This document shows, one piece after another, positions 1 through 9,632 of a stretch of 64,000 nucleotides of DNA (position 1 is the stretch's first letter; every line of letters begins with the position of its first letter). The stretch is from Conexibacter stalactiti (GTDB lineage Bacteria > Actinomycetota > Thermoleophilia > Solirubrobacterales > Solirubrobacteraceae), in NCBI RefSeq assembly GCF_035967765.1, contig NZ_JAYWIT010000019.1; one strand, given 5' to 3'. Below the pieces are notes generated by a model. That model did not search any database. It had not been told where the DNA came from and saw nothing but the letters and a program-made list of their open reading frames with translations. Made by a program: the position numbers and the translations under genes.

Positions 1-2074
<2,074 letters not shown>

Positions 2075-2107
2075 GGCAACGATTGTGGGCGCTCCGGGCC
2101 CGGCTCC

Positions 2108-2125
2108 TGTTATCGACGTGTTAAC
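2108..2125 (-). promoter_or_regulatory. Possible PHO-box-like direct repeat upstream of ppk
   Basis: On the minus strand two 7-mers, GTTAACA (2125-2119) and GATAACA (2114-2108), recur with an 11-bp period, 34 bp before the ppk start. Actinobacterial PhoP boxes are 11-nt direct repeats with a GTTCACC-like core, and ppk is a PhoP target in Streptomyces. The match to that core is partial, so this is only a candidate. Confidence 0.3.
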
Positions 2126-2143
2126 GAGTTGTCGCCGCCGCGC

Positions 2144-2320
2144 TCACTTGTCGCGATGGAGCGCGTGCTTGAGCTTGTCGGCGGCCTCGTCGATCTTCCC
2201 CTTGATGCCGCCCTCGGCCTTGTCGACGCGGCCCTCGTTCTTGAGGTCCTGGTCGTCGGTCAGCTCGCCGGCGGCCTTCTTGACATCGCCCTTTGCCTTG
2301 TCGAACGTTCCGTCGTCCAT
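2144..2320 (-). CDS. CsbD family stress protein
   Basis: 58-residue hydrophilic, highly charged protein: MDDGTFDKAKGDVKKAAGEL at the N-terminus, then repeated K-A/E-G-rich segments (GRVDKAEGGIKGKIDEA). This is the CsbD pattern; the family is general-stress induced with unknown biochemical role. The start at 2320 is fixed by a perfect AAGGAGG Shine-Dalgarno 6-7 nt upstream; a longer reading frame exists upstream but has no ribosome-binding site. It is on the same strand as ppk and may be cotranscribed with it, which would fit a stress/phosphate-storage unit. Confidence 0.85.
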   Translation of the reverse strand: MDDGTFDKAKGDVKKAAGELTDDQDLKNEGRVDKAEGGIKGKIDEAADKLKHALHRDK

Positions 2321-2471
2321 TTCGTTCCTCCTTAGGTCCATGTGGATCCTTCTGAGGACGGCCTGCCCGCTTCCGCGTTTGCCTACGCGTGACAGGGGCA
2401 GCGCAATACGCGGGGCACGACGGCGAATCTGTGAGAAACCGCACACAATCGCCCAGCCTCGCCCAAAGTGG

Positions 2472-2500
2472 TTGACGAAGCAATGATCCCTCCGTACAAT
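2472..2500 (+). promoter_or_regulatory. Strong sigma-70 promoter of the sigma factor gene
   Basis: TTGACG at 2472-2477, a spacer of exactly 17 bp, and TACAAT at 2495-2500. This is nearly consensus and stands out in such GC-rich DNA. Transcription should begin near 2507, giving a leader of about 43 nt. Confidence 0.75.
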
Positions 2501-2523
2501 ACCTAGCGTAACAGTAGGTATTG
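2497..2523. repeat. Perfect 9-bp inverted repeat over the -10 box and transcription start
   Basis: CAATACCTA (2497-2505), 9-nt spacer, TAGGTATTG (2515-2523). The left arm shares bases with the -10 hexamer and the dyad spans the expected +1, the place for a repressor operator. If transcribed, the right half could also take part in a 5' mRNA structure. Confidence 0.7.
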
Positions 2524-2549
2524 GAAAGGGATCCAAGACGAAGGCTTAC

Positions 2550-3410
2550 ATGAAGACGTCCGGCACCGCCCACGAAACCACCACAGACACGACGTTCGAC
2601 CCGCTCCAGCTGCTGATGCGCGAAGCGCGCAACTGGCCGCTGTTGACGCCGGCCGAGGAGATCGAGCTCGCAAGACGTATCGAGCGCGGCGACCTCTCGG
2701 CGAAGGAGCGGATGGTCAACTCCAACCTGCGCCTCGTGATGTCGATCGCCCGCCACTATCAGGGGCAGGGTCTCGGCATGGGCGACCTCGTGCAGGAGGG
2801 GACGCTCGGGCTCATCCGCGCGGTCGAGAAGTTCGACTGGCGCAAGGGCTTCCGCTTCTCCACCTACGCGACGCTCTGGATCCGCCAGTCGATCCAGCGC
2901 GGCCTCGAGAACACCGGGCGCACGATACGTCTCCCCGTCCACGTCGGGCAGCGCGCCCGCAAGGTCGCCCGCATCCGCCGTGAGCTGACGGCCAGATTCG
3001 GCCGCGACGCGACCGACGAGGAGATCGCGGAGGCAGCCAGACTGCCGCTCGATCAGGTGATCGAGGCCGGCAGAGCCGACCGCGAGCCGACCAGCCTCGA
3101 CGCGCCGGTCGGCGAGGACGGCGACACCGCCCTCGGCGCACTGATCAAGACCGACACGCCCGAGCCCGACGAAGAGGTCGCGGACACGCTCCGTCACGAG
3201 ACGGTGCAGCGCGCGATCGACGGCCTCCCAGACAACGAGAAGACCGTCATCCACCTTCGCTTCGGCACCGCGGGCGAGCCGCCGCAGACGCTGACGCAGA
3301 TCGGCAGACGCCTCGGCGTCAGCTCCTCCCGCGCCCGTGAGATCGAGGAGCAGGCCCTGCGCCGCCTCTCTCGCGAGGGCACCCTCGCCGCGCTGCGCGA
3401 AGCGGCGTAA
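2550..3410 (+). CDS. RNA polymerase sigma factor, sigma-70 family (RpoD/SigA-like, no region 1.1)
   Basis: 286 residues. Region 1.2 is near 18-50 (LLTPAEEIELARRIERGD). Region 2 spans about 54-125, with the core-binding NLRLVMSIARHY and the -10-reading helix FRFSTYATLWIRQSIQRGLE. Region 3 is about 126-205. Region 4 is about 220-280 with a recognition helix (LTQIGRRLGVSSSRAREIEE) that departs from the usual VTRERVRQIE, so -35 specificity may differ. The start codon follows a GAAGG about 9 nt upstream. It has its own strong promoter and dyad and ends before a bidirectional hairpin. It may be the housekeeping factor or a group 2 paralogue; the window cannot decide. Confidence 0.92.
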   Translation: MKTSGTAHETTTDTTFDPLQLLMREARNWPLLTPAEEIELARRIERGDLSAKERMVNSNLRLVMSIARHYQGQGLGMGDLVQEGTLGLIRAVEKFDWRKGFRFSTYATLWIRQSIQRGLENTGRTIRLPVHVGQRARKVARIRRELTARFGRDATDEEIAEAARLPLDQVIEAGRADREPTSLDAPVGEDGDTALGALIKTDTPEPDEEVADTLRHETVQRAIDGLPDNEKTVIHLRFGTAGEPPQTLTQIGRRLGVSSSRAREIEEQALRRLSREGTLAALREAA

Positions 3411-3517
3411 CCAGCTTCAGACCACCACACCCACCGACGACTCAGCAGTCCGGACCCCTTCTCGACCGACCCCTCCGGACGACTCCTCCACCACCACAGC
3501 CCCCTCGCACGCAGCAC

Positions 3518-3549
3518 CCGAGGCCCCGCTCCAGCAAGCGGGGCCTCGG
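3518..3549. terminator. Bidirectional hairpin terminator
   Basis: A 13-bp perfect stem, CCGAGGCCCCGCT (3518-3530) and AGCGGGGCCTCGG (3537-3549), with a 6-nt loop, lies between the converging sigma factor and MFS genes. There is no U-tract, which is usual for hairpins in very GC-rich actinobacteria. Confidence 0.8.
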
Positions 3550-3552
3550 CCG

Positions 3553-5154
3553 TTAAACGGGCGCCGGCTCAGGCGGCCGCGCGTCGGTCGGCGCACCGAC
3601 GAGCGCGCCGCCGGGGCAGTCCTCGCAGGGGATCTCGCGGCGCGGGTCGCGGATCCCGGCGAGCGCGACCAGCCCGCCCAGCAGCGCGAGGCCGCCGGCG
3701 ATCCCGATGGCGACGCGGAAGCCCTCCTGCGAGGCGTCGGCGAGCGCCTGCTCGACGAGCGGTCGCTCGCTCGCGGGCGTGCCGGGGGCGCGGTCGGTCA
3801 GCCGCAGCGCCCGCGCTCTGTCGACCGCCACCTGGGCGGCCGGTGTCAGCCGCGTCGACGCCAACTCGGCGTCGAGCTTGTCGCTCGCGGCGGCCGCGAC
3901 GGCGGCGCCCGCCACCGCGATCGCCACCAGGCCGGCGACGCGCGCGACCGCGTTGTTGACGCCGGAGGCGACGCCCGCGTGCTCGACCCCGGCGGCGCCG
4001 AGCACGGTCGCCGTCAGCGGCGCGACGGTCATCGCCAGCCCGAGGCCGAACAGCAGCACGGCCGGCAGCACCTCGGTGAGGTAGTCGGGCGCGGTGCCGA
4101 CGCGCAGCAGGAGCAGCAGCCCGGCGCCGGCGATCAGCGGCCCGAAGCCCATGAAGCGGCGCGGCCCGTAGGTGTCGGCGAGCGCGCCGAAGCGCTTGGA
4201 GAGCACGAACATCATCGCCGTCGTCGGCAGCATCGCGGCGCCGGCGGCGACCGGCGACCAGCCGGCGACCTGCTGGAGGTAGAGCACGAGGAACAGCGAG
4301 GCGACGTTGAGGCCTCCGTACAGCAGGAAGGTAGCGAGGTTGCCGACGGAGAAGTTGCGGATGCGGAACATCGACAGCGGCAGCATCGGCGCGCGCACGC
4401 GCCCCTCCCACCACACGAACGCGGCCAGCAGCGCGGCGCCGGCCAGCAACGGGATCGCGACGCGCGGGTCGCCCCAGCCGTGCGACGGCTGCTCGGTCAG
4501 CGCGAAGACCGGCCCGGCGAGGCCGAGCGCGCACAGGACCGCGCCGGTCCAGTCGATCGGCGTGCCGCGCTCGCGGTGGCCCTCGGGCGCGTGACGCAGC
4601 AGCCACAGCGTCAGCAGCACCGGCACGACGTTGATCGCGAAGATCCAGCGCCACGAGACCACTTCGAGCAGCAGGCCGCCGCCGAGCGGGCCGATCACGG
4701 TCGCGGTGCCCGTCCACGCGGTCCAGCTGCCGATCGCGGCGCCGCGCTCGGACTCGGGGAAGGTGTCGACGATCAGCGCCAGCGTGCTCGGCACCAGCAG
4801 CGCGCCGGCGATCCCCTGCAACGCGCGCGCGACGATCAGCAGGTCGGTGCTCGGCGCCAGCGCGCACAGCAGCGAGCAGACGCCGAAGGCGGCGACGCCG
4901 AGCGAGAAGACGCGGCGGCGCCCGAGCAGGTCGCCGAGCGAGCCGCCGAGCAGGATCAGCGAGCCGAGCGTCAGCAGGTACGCCTCGACGATCCACGTCT
5001 GCGCCGAGAGGCCGCTGTCGAGCCCCTCCGCGATCGCGGGCAGCGCGACGTTGACGACGGTGCCGTCGAGGAAGACGGTCGCCGAGCCGACGATGCAGGC
5101 GACCAGCGTCCAGCGCTTGGCCGTCGCGCTGACCGGCTGGCTCTCCGCGCTCAC
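3553..5154 (-). CDS. MFS drug/proton antiporter, DHA2 (EmrB/QacA) family, 14 membrane segments
   Basis: 533 residues. The MFS antiporter signature appears early (FLDGTVVNVALPAIAEGL), followed by the motif-A loop GGSLGDLLGRRRVF and motif C near GIAGALLVPSTLALI. Hydrophobic stretches fit 14 spans, as in DHA2 exporters of lipophilic cations or antibiotics. A cytoplasmic Cys-containing tail (EIPCEDCPGG) follows the last helix. The GTG start at 5154 has no SD; a TACGGT box lies 6 nt upstream, so the transcript may be leaderless. Substrate is not predictable. Confidence 0.9.
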   Translation of the reverse strand: MSAESQPVSATAKRWTLVACIVGSATVFLDGTVVNVALPAIAEGLDSGLSAQTWIVEAYLLTLGSLILLGGSLGDLLGRRRVFSLGVAAFGVCSLLCALAPSTDLLIVARALQGIAGALLVPSTLALIVDTFPESERGAAIGSWTAWTGTATVIGPLGGGLLLEVVSWRWIFAINVVPVLLTLWLLRHAPEGHRERGTPIDWTGAVLCALGLAGPVFALTEQPSHGWGDPRVAIPLLAGAALLAAFVWWEGRVRAPMLPLSMFRIRNFSVGNLATFLLYGGLNVASLFLVLYLQQVAGWSPVAAGAAMLPTTAMMFVLSKRFGALADTYGPRRFMGFGPLIAGAGLLLLLRVGTAPDYLTEVLPAVLLFGLGLAMTVAPLTATVLGAAGVEHAGVASGVNNAVARVAGLVAIAVAGAAVAAAASDKLDAELASTRLTPAAQVAVDRARALRLTDRAPGTPASERPLVEQALADASQEGFRVAIGIAGGLALLGGLVALAGIRDPRREIPCEDCPGGALVGAPTDARPPEPAPV

Positions 5155-5184
5155 CCGCTCACCGTAGCGTCCGCGCGGCGCGCG

Positions 5185-5544
5185 TCAGTCGTGCTCGTCG
5201 CGGTCGAAGACCGCATCGAGCAGGCCGTTGACGGCCCAGACGATCAACGTCGCTGCAACACCCGTCCAGAAGCCGTCGATCTCGAAGTTGCCGACCAGCC
5301 AGCTGGTCAGGAACAACATCAGCAGGTTGACGAAGAACAGCGCGATCCCGAGCGTGACGATCACGAGCGGTATCGAAAGCACCGTCACCACGGGCTTCAC
5401 GAAGATGTTGACGATGCTGAAGACGAGCCCGGCGACGATCAGCGTGACCCAGAAATCGCCGCCGGAACGGACGCCGGAGAGCAGCTCGGTCGCGACCCAG
5501 AGGGCGGCCGTGTTGCACAACCATGTGATGAGGAAGCGCTCCAT
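5185..5544 (-). CDS. Small membrane protein of the phage-holin-4 (Phage_holin_4_2) superfamily
   Basis: 119 residues with four hydrophobic helices and the family segments FSIVNIFVKPVVTVLSIPL and TLGIALFFVNLLMLFL. These chromosomal proteins are named for weak similarity to phage holins, but there are no phage genes here and the family function is unknown. The ATG at 5544 is preceded by GGGAAGA. It is divergent from the PHP phosphatase gene, with about 50 bp between starts. Confidence 0.85.
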   Translation of the reverse strand: MERFLITWLCNTAALWVATELLSGVRSGGDFWVTLIVAGLVFSIVNIFVKPVVTVLSIPLVIVTLGIALFFVNLLMLFLTSWLVGNFEIDGFWTGVAATLIVWAVNGLLDAVFDRDEHD

Positions 5545-5597
5545 TGCGTCATATCTTCCCGTTTCATACGAAACCTCTGCGCCCTTCTGCCGTTCAT

Positions 5598-6485
5598 ATG
5601 GGTGAGATGCAAAGAGGTTTTGTCGATCTTCACGTCCACCTGCTGCCCGGCGTCGACGACGGTCCCCCGGACCTCGACGCGACGCTGGAGCTGGCCGGGC
5701 TCGAGGTCGCCGACGGGATCGACACCGCGACGGCGACGCCGCACGTCGCCTCCGTCGACGTTGCCGAGATCCCCGCGCGCGTCGCGGAGGTCAACGACGC
5801 GCTGCGGGCGGCCGGCATCCCGCTCGTCGTCGAAGGCGGGGGAGAGCTGGCCGCGCGCGGTGCCGCGCGCCTCTCGCCCGCGGAGCTCGAGACGATCGCG
5901 CACGGCCCCGCCGGCGCCCGCTGGATCCTGCTGGAGGCGCCGCTCGACGGTGCCGTCGCGACGCTCCACAGAGCGGCCGACACACTGCGCTCCGCCGGCT
6001 ACGGGATCGTGCTCGCCCATCCCGAGCGCTGCCATCCGCTGTTCGACGACGACATGGCCGGGCTGGAGCGCGAACTGAAGCTCGGTTCGCTGGCGCAGGT
6101 CAGCTCCTCCTCGGTCCTCGGCCTGCACGGCATAAGAGCGCGCCGCAACGCGGTTCGCATGCTCGCCGCCGGCTATGCCGGCCTGCTCGCCTCCGACGCG
6201 CACGGGCCGCGCCGCCCGCCGTCGCTGACGCAGGCCGTCCGCGTCGCCTGCGGCTTCGGGCTCGACCCTGCGCACGCCCACGCGCTCTGCGCCGAGCGGC
6301 CGCGCGCGCTGCTCGTCGAGGGGCTGAGACCGTGTACCACGGCCGAGGCCGGCCTCCCGCTCGGCGCGGAGCTGCGCGCCGACGAGGGCGGCGGCTACGT
6401 CGCCGGCAGGGAGCTGTCGGTCGTGAGGCGTCTGCCGCCGGCCGCGCCCGGCTTCGGCAGCGCGCTGCCGTCGCTCAGCTCCTGA
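5598..6485 (+). CDS. PHP-type tyrosine-protein phosphatase, CpsB/YwqE family
   Basis: Metal-dependent phosphatase of the kind that dephosphorylates the tyrosine kinase controlling capsule or exopolysaccharide export. PHP motifs: DLHVHLLPGVDDGP near the start, TATPHVAS, an AHPERCHP segment and SDAHGPRRPP. About 295 residues from the ATG at 5598; the ATG at 5607 is an equally possible start and neither has a clear SD. A longer frame back to 5544 would run into the divergent gene and adds residues unlike the family. The C-terminus extends about 40 residues past the usual end and overlaps the converging O-antigen-ligase gene by 91 bp. Confidence 0.85.
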   Translation: MGEMQRGFVDLHVHLLPGVDDGPPDLDATLELAGLEVADGIDTATATPHVASVDVAEIPARVAEVNDALRAAGIPLVVEGGGELAARGAARLSPAELETIAHGPAGARWILLEAPLDGAVATLHRAADTLRSAGYGIVLAHPERCHPLFDDDMAGLERELKLGSLAQVSSSSVLGLHGIRARRNAVRMLAAGYAGLLASDAHGPRRPPSLTQAVRVACGFGLDPAHAHALCAERPRALLVEGLRPCTTAEAGLPLGAELRADEGGGYVAGRELSVVRRLPPAAPGFGSALPSLSS

Positions 6486-8008
6486 GCGGCGGCGACTGAC
6501 GCGGCCGCGCCCGCGCGCCGTCTTCTCGGCTCGCGCACGACCTGCGCGGCGAGCGCCGTGCCGATCCCCAGCAGCGCCCACGTCAGCGGATCCTCGAGGA
6601 AGGCGGCGTAGATCAGCGTGTGCACGATCAGCGCGAGGAAGGCGGCCGCGACGAAGGCGCGCGCCGGCGTGCCGGCCGCGCCCCGCAGCAGCCGCGCGAA
6701 GGCGGCCGCCAACAGCGCGAGGTAGGCGATCAGGCCGATCACGCCCTGCTCGGAGGCGACGGTGACCGGGATCGTGTGCGAGGTCGCGGCCGCGTCGCCG
6801 CCCTCGCGCCCGTTGCGGTCGCGGTACTCGGCCTCGAAGGCGCCGGAGCCGAAGCCCTGCAGCGGGCGGTCGGCGAAGAGGCTGCCGCCGCTGGTGACGA
6901 GGCCGGAGCGGCCGCTGGTGGAGGCGTCGAGGTTGTTCAGGTCGATCCCGAAGGTGCTCGGCGTGATCAGCACGGCCGCGCCGGCGACGAGCACGACCGC
7001 GAGCGTCGGCAGCAGCGTGCGGCGCACGCCCCACGCCAGCACCGCCAGCGTCGCGAGCCCGACCAGCAGCGCCACGAAGCTCGACTGCGACAGCGTCAGC
7101 ACCAGCCCGGCCCACAGCGCCGCGAGCACGATCGAGCCGCCGATCAGCAGCTCTCTGCGGCGCGTGTGCAGCAGCGTCGCGGCGACCGCCAGCATCGCGA
7201 CGACGAGGAAGCGGCCGTAGATGTTGGGGTCGAAGAAGACGGAGTTGGTGCGGAAGTACGTGTGCAGCTCGTTGGATGCGATCAGCTTCGGGTTGAGGAA
7301 GATGTGTCTCGTCAAGTACTCGACGTAGCCGATTCCCGAGAAGATCAGCGCGAGCCCGACGAGCACGCCGAAGCACCAGCGCAGCAGCCGCGGGGTCCAG
7401 TCGATCTGCGCCAGCAGCACGAACAGCAGCGCGAACGGCACGTAGAAGAAGGCGATCTGCTGGAGCGCCTTCTCGAAGTCGGCCGAGTAGGTCGCCTGCA
7501 CGCCGTAGAGCACGATGAACAGCGCCAGCAGCCGCTCCAGCCAGCCCGGCTGCCAGGCGCGCGGCGGGGGCGGCGCCTCGGGGTCGGCGCGCAGCGCGGG
7601 GACGATGAAGGCGAGCGCGCCCGCGGCGACGACGAGGTAGAGCGGCACGAGCAGGTTGGAGGTCGAGCCGCCGACCTCGATCGGGATCCGGAACGGCAGC
7701 GCGGCGACGGTCAGCACCGGCAGCAGCAGCGGCTGGCGCGCCATCAGCGTCGCCAGCAGCGAGAGCGCGACGAGGCCGACCGCGGCGGCCGCGAGCGCGG
7801 CGCCGGAGTGGTCGCGCACGACCTCCATCTGCGGCGAGTCCCAGATGTCGGAGACGAGCAGCACCGGCGCCAGCAGCAGCGCTCCGCTCATCGCGAGCGC
7901 GCGCATGCGGTCACTGCGTGCGACGAGCGCGCACGCGACGAGCAGGACGGCGACGACGGCACCGGCCTCGGGCGCCGGACCCGCGAGCGCGAAGGGGACC
8001 GCGAGCAT
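6395..8008 (-). CDS. O-antigen ligase/polymerase-like membrane protein (Wzy/WaaL type)
   Basis: 537 residues, about a dozen membrane helices and one large extracytoplasmic loop (RHIFLNPKLIASNELHTYFR through TNSVFFDPNIYGRF). The later segment RPLQGFGSGAFEAEYRDR, with downstream SHTIPVTVASEQGVIGLIAY, is the typical Wzy_C/O-antigen_lig pattern containing the conserved Arg and His. It probably polymerises or ligates lipid-linked glycan units at the outer face of the membrane. The ATG at 8008 has a TAGACT box 10 nt upstream and no SD. The neighbours are a CpsB-type phosphatase and glycosyltransferases. Confidence 0.82.
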   Translation of the reverse strand: MLAVPFALAGPAPEAGAVVAVLLVACALVARSDRMRALAMSGALLLAPVLLVSDIWDSPQMEVVRDHSGAALAAAAVGLVALSLLATLMARQPLLLPVLTVAALPFRIPIEVGGSTSNLLVPLYLVVAAGALAFIVPALRADPEAPPPPRAWQPGWLERLLALFIVLYGVQATYSADFEKALQQIAFFYVPFALLFVLLAQIDWTPRLLRWCFGVLVGLALIFSGIGYVEYLTRHIFLNPKLIASNELHTYFRTNSVFFDPNIYGRFLVVAMLAVAATLLHTRRRELLIGGSIVLAALWAGLVLTLSQSSFVALLVGLATLAVLAWGVRRTLLPTLAVVLVAGAAVLITPSTFGIDLNNLDASTSGRSGLVTSGGSLFADRPLQGFGSGAFEAEYRDRNGREGGDAAATSHTIPVTVASEQGVIGLIAYLALLAAAFARLLRGAAGTPARAFVAAAFLALIVHTLIYAAFLEDPLTWALLGIGTALAAQVVREPRRRRAGAAASVAAAQELSDGSALPKPGAAGGRRLTTDSSLPAT

Positions 8009-8166
8009 GGGGCGCCGGAGTCTAGAGGTCTGCGCAGCGCCGCTCTGCACGGCCGCGTGCGGCGCGCGCGGCGTCGCTCCGCGCGGCTGCGCGCGGTCAG
8101 CGCATCGCGTGTCCATACGCGGGCGTGCGGTGCCCGCGCCTCTCGATCCTCTAGCCTGTTCGGCCG

Positions 8167-8598
8167 ATGCCTCGCCGTGCGTACCAGGCCCCTGCGCTCG
8201 TCGCTGCGCTGATCCTCGCCTTTGCACTCGCCGCCTGCGGCGAGGGCGGCACCAGCGTGGGCGGCGGCAACGAAGCCCCCAAGACCGGTGCCGGAACGAG
8301 GCAGGCGACGGCCTTCGACCCGCGTGACGAGCCGCTCGGCTGCTTCGCCGGCAAGGGCGTCGAGGCCGAGAAGGATCCGCGCTATCGCGAGCGCATCAAC
8401 ATCCTCCCGGCCACCTCCGGCGCCTACGTGACCTTCACCGCGACGCTCCAGGACGCGCTCAGCCGCCAGCTGCGCAACGAGGAGGACGCGACCGGCGCCC
8501 AGGCGATCGGTCCCGCGCTGCTGACCGGCGGCGACCTCGACGACGAGCAGCTCGGCAAGGTCGAGGACTGTCTCGACGCGCGAGGCACCAGATACTGA
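8167..8598 (+). CDS. Small lipoprotein of unknown function
   Basis: 143 residues. Signal peptide with lipobox LAAC (Cys about residue 24), then a Gly-rich linker and a compact domain with two further cysteines (PLGCFAGKG and KVEDCLDARG) that could pair. I recognise no family. TAGCCT lies 9 nt before the ATG with no SD, so the mRNA may start at the AUG. The stop overlaps the next start (TGATG), so it opens the glycan operon that runs to 14412. Confidence 0.75.
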   Translation: MPRRAYQAPALVAALILAFALAACGEGGTSVGGGNEAPKTGAGTRQATAFDPRDEPLGCFAGKGVEAEKDPRYRERINILPATSGAYVTFTATLQDALSRQLRNEEDATGAQAIGPALLTGGDLDDEQLGKVEDCLDARGTRY

Positions 8599-9632
8599 TG
8601 TCGCAGCTGCAGAAGCGCATCCTCATCGGCGTCGTCTGGCTGGTCCCGATCGTCTGCGTGATCTGGTGGGCGAGCAAGCAGGAGGCGCCGAGACTGCCCT
8701 CCGACGCCGGCGGGATCGCCGCGTTGGTCGGCTCGCTCGGCCTCTACGCCGTCGCGACGCTGATGCGCGCCGAGCGCTGGGAGCGGATCCTGCGCCGCGC
8801 CGGCGTGCGCGCCAAGCGCGCCGACGTCTACGCGCTGACGCCGATCGGCTACATGGGCAACAACGTGCTGCCGGCGCGCGGCGGCGAGCTGCTGCGGACC
8901 TTCCTGCTCGGGTCCAGAACCGAGGGTTCGACGAAGCGCACGATCCTCGGCACGATCCTCGCCGAGCGCGTGCTCGATGCCGTCGCGCTCGGGATCATCC
9001 TCGTCGTCCTCGCCACCGGCCTGCTGAGCGAGCTGCCGGCGCCGAGCACGACCGTGATGCTGATCGGCGCCGCGGTGCTGGTGCTGCTGCTGATCGTCGC
9101 CGCGGTCGCGCTGCTGAAGTACCGCGAGCGGCTGCTGTTCGTGCTGGAGGCGCTCAAGCCGATGGCGCAGCCGACCAAGCAGCTGCTCAGCAGCCACGGG
9201 ATCGCGCTGCTGGTCGTCTCGCTCGCCGTCTGGTGCGTCGAGGCGAGCGTCTACATCGCCGTCGGCCACGCCGTCGGCATCGAGCTGGGCCTGCAGGACG
9301 GCCTCGCCGTCGTCGCCTTCACGAACGCCGCCTCGCTGATCCCGGCCGCGCCCGGCTACATCGGCACCTACGACGCGGCCGTGATCTTCGCCGTCAACGC
9401 CGTCACGAACGCCTCCAGAAGCGCCGTGCTGTCGTACCTGATCCTGCTGCGCTTCGTGCTGTTCGTCCCGATCACCGTCGTCGGCTTCGTGCTGCTCGTC
9501 GTACGCTATGGCGGCCTCTCCCGCGTCAGAGCCGCCCGTCAGGCCGCTCGTGACGAGGAGCGGACCGAGCACGAGGCCGCCGCGGCCGCCCGTGCCGAGA
9601 CGCACGTCGACACCGCCGCCTCGACGGCGTGA
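8598..9632 (+). CDS. Flippase-like/lysylphosphatidylglycerol synthase TM-region family membrane protein
   Basis: 344 residues with eight or so membrane helices and the family motifs GNNVLPARGGELLRTFLL and AERVLDAVALGIILV. It lacks the cytoplasmic aminoacyl-transferase domain of MprF, so it is the stand-alone membrane module that often accompanies glycosyltransferases and probably moves lipid-linked intermediates. The 3' end is an Ala/Glu-rich cytoplasmic tail. The start overlaps the previous stop in TGATG and the next gene starts inside its stop. Confidence 0.82.
   Translation: MSQLQKRILIGVVWLVPIVCVIWWASKQEAPRLPSDAGGIAALVGSLGLYAVATLMRAERWERILRRAGVRAKRADVYALTPIGYMGNNVLPARGGELLRTFLLGSRTEGSTKRTILGTILAERVLDAVALGIILVVLATGLLSELPAPSTTVMLIGAAVLVLLLIVAAVALLKYRERLLFVLEALKPMAQPTKQLLSSHGIALLVVSLAVWCVEASVYIAVGHAVGIELGLQDGLAVVAFTNAASLIPAAPGYIGTYDAAVIFAVNAVTNASRSAVLSYLILLRFVLFVPITVVGFVLLVVRYGGLSRVRAARQAARDEERTEHEAAAAARAETHVDTAASTA

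Noticed and set aside
5185..5544. Prophage signal from the holin-like protein
   Set aside because: No integrase, lysin, portal or tail genes nearby; the family is common in bacterial chromosomes.
3337..6078. 913-residue plus-strand frame
   Set aside because: It runs antisense to the MFS and holin-like genes and out of frame with the phosphatase; low-complexity Arg/Gln/Glu.
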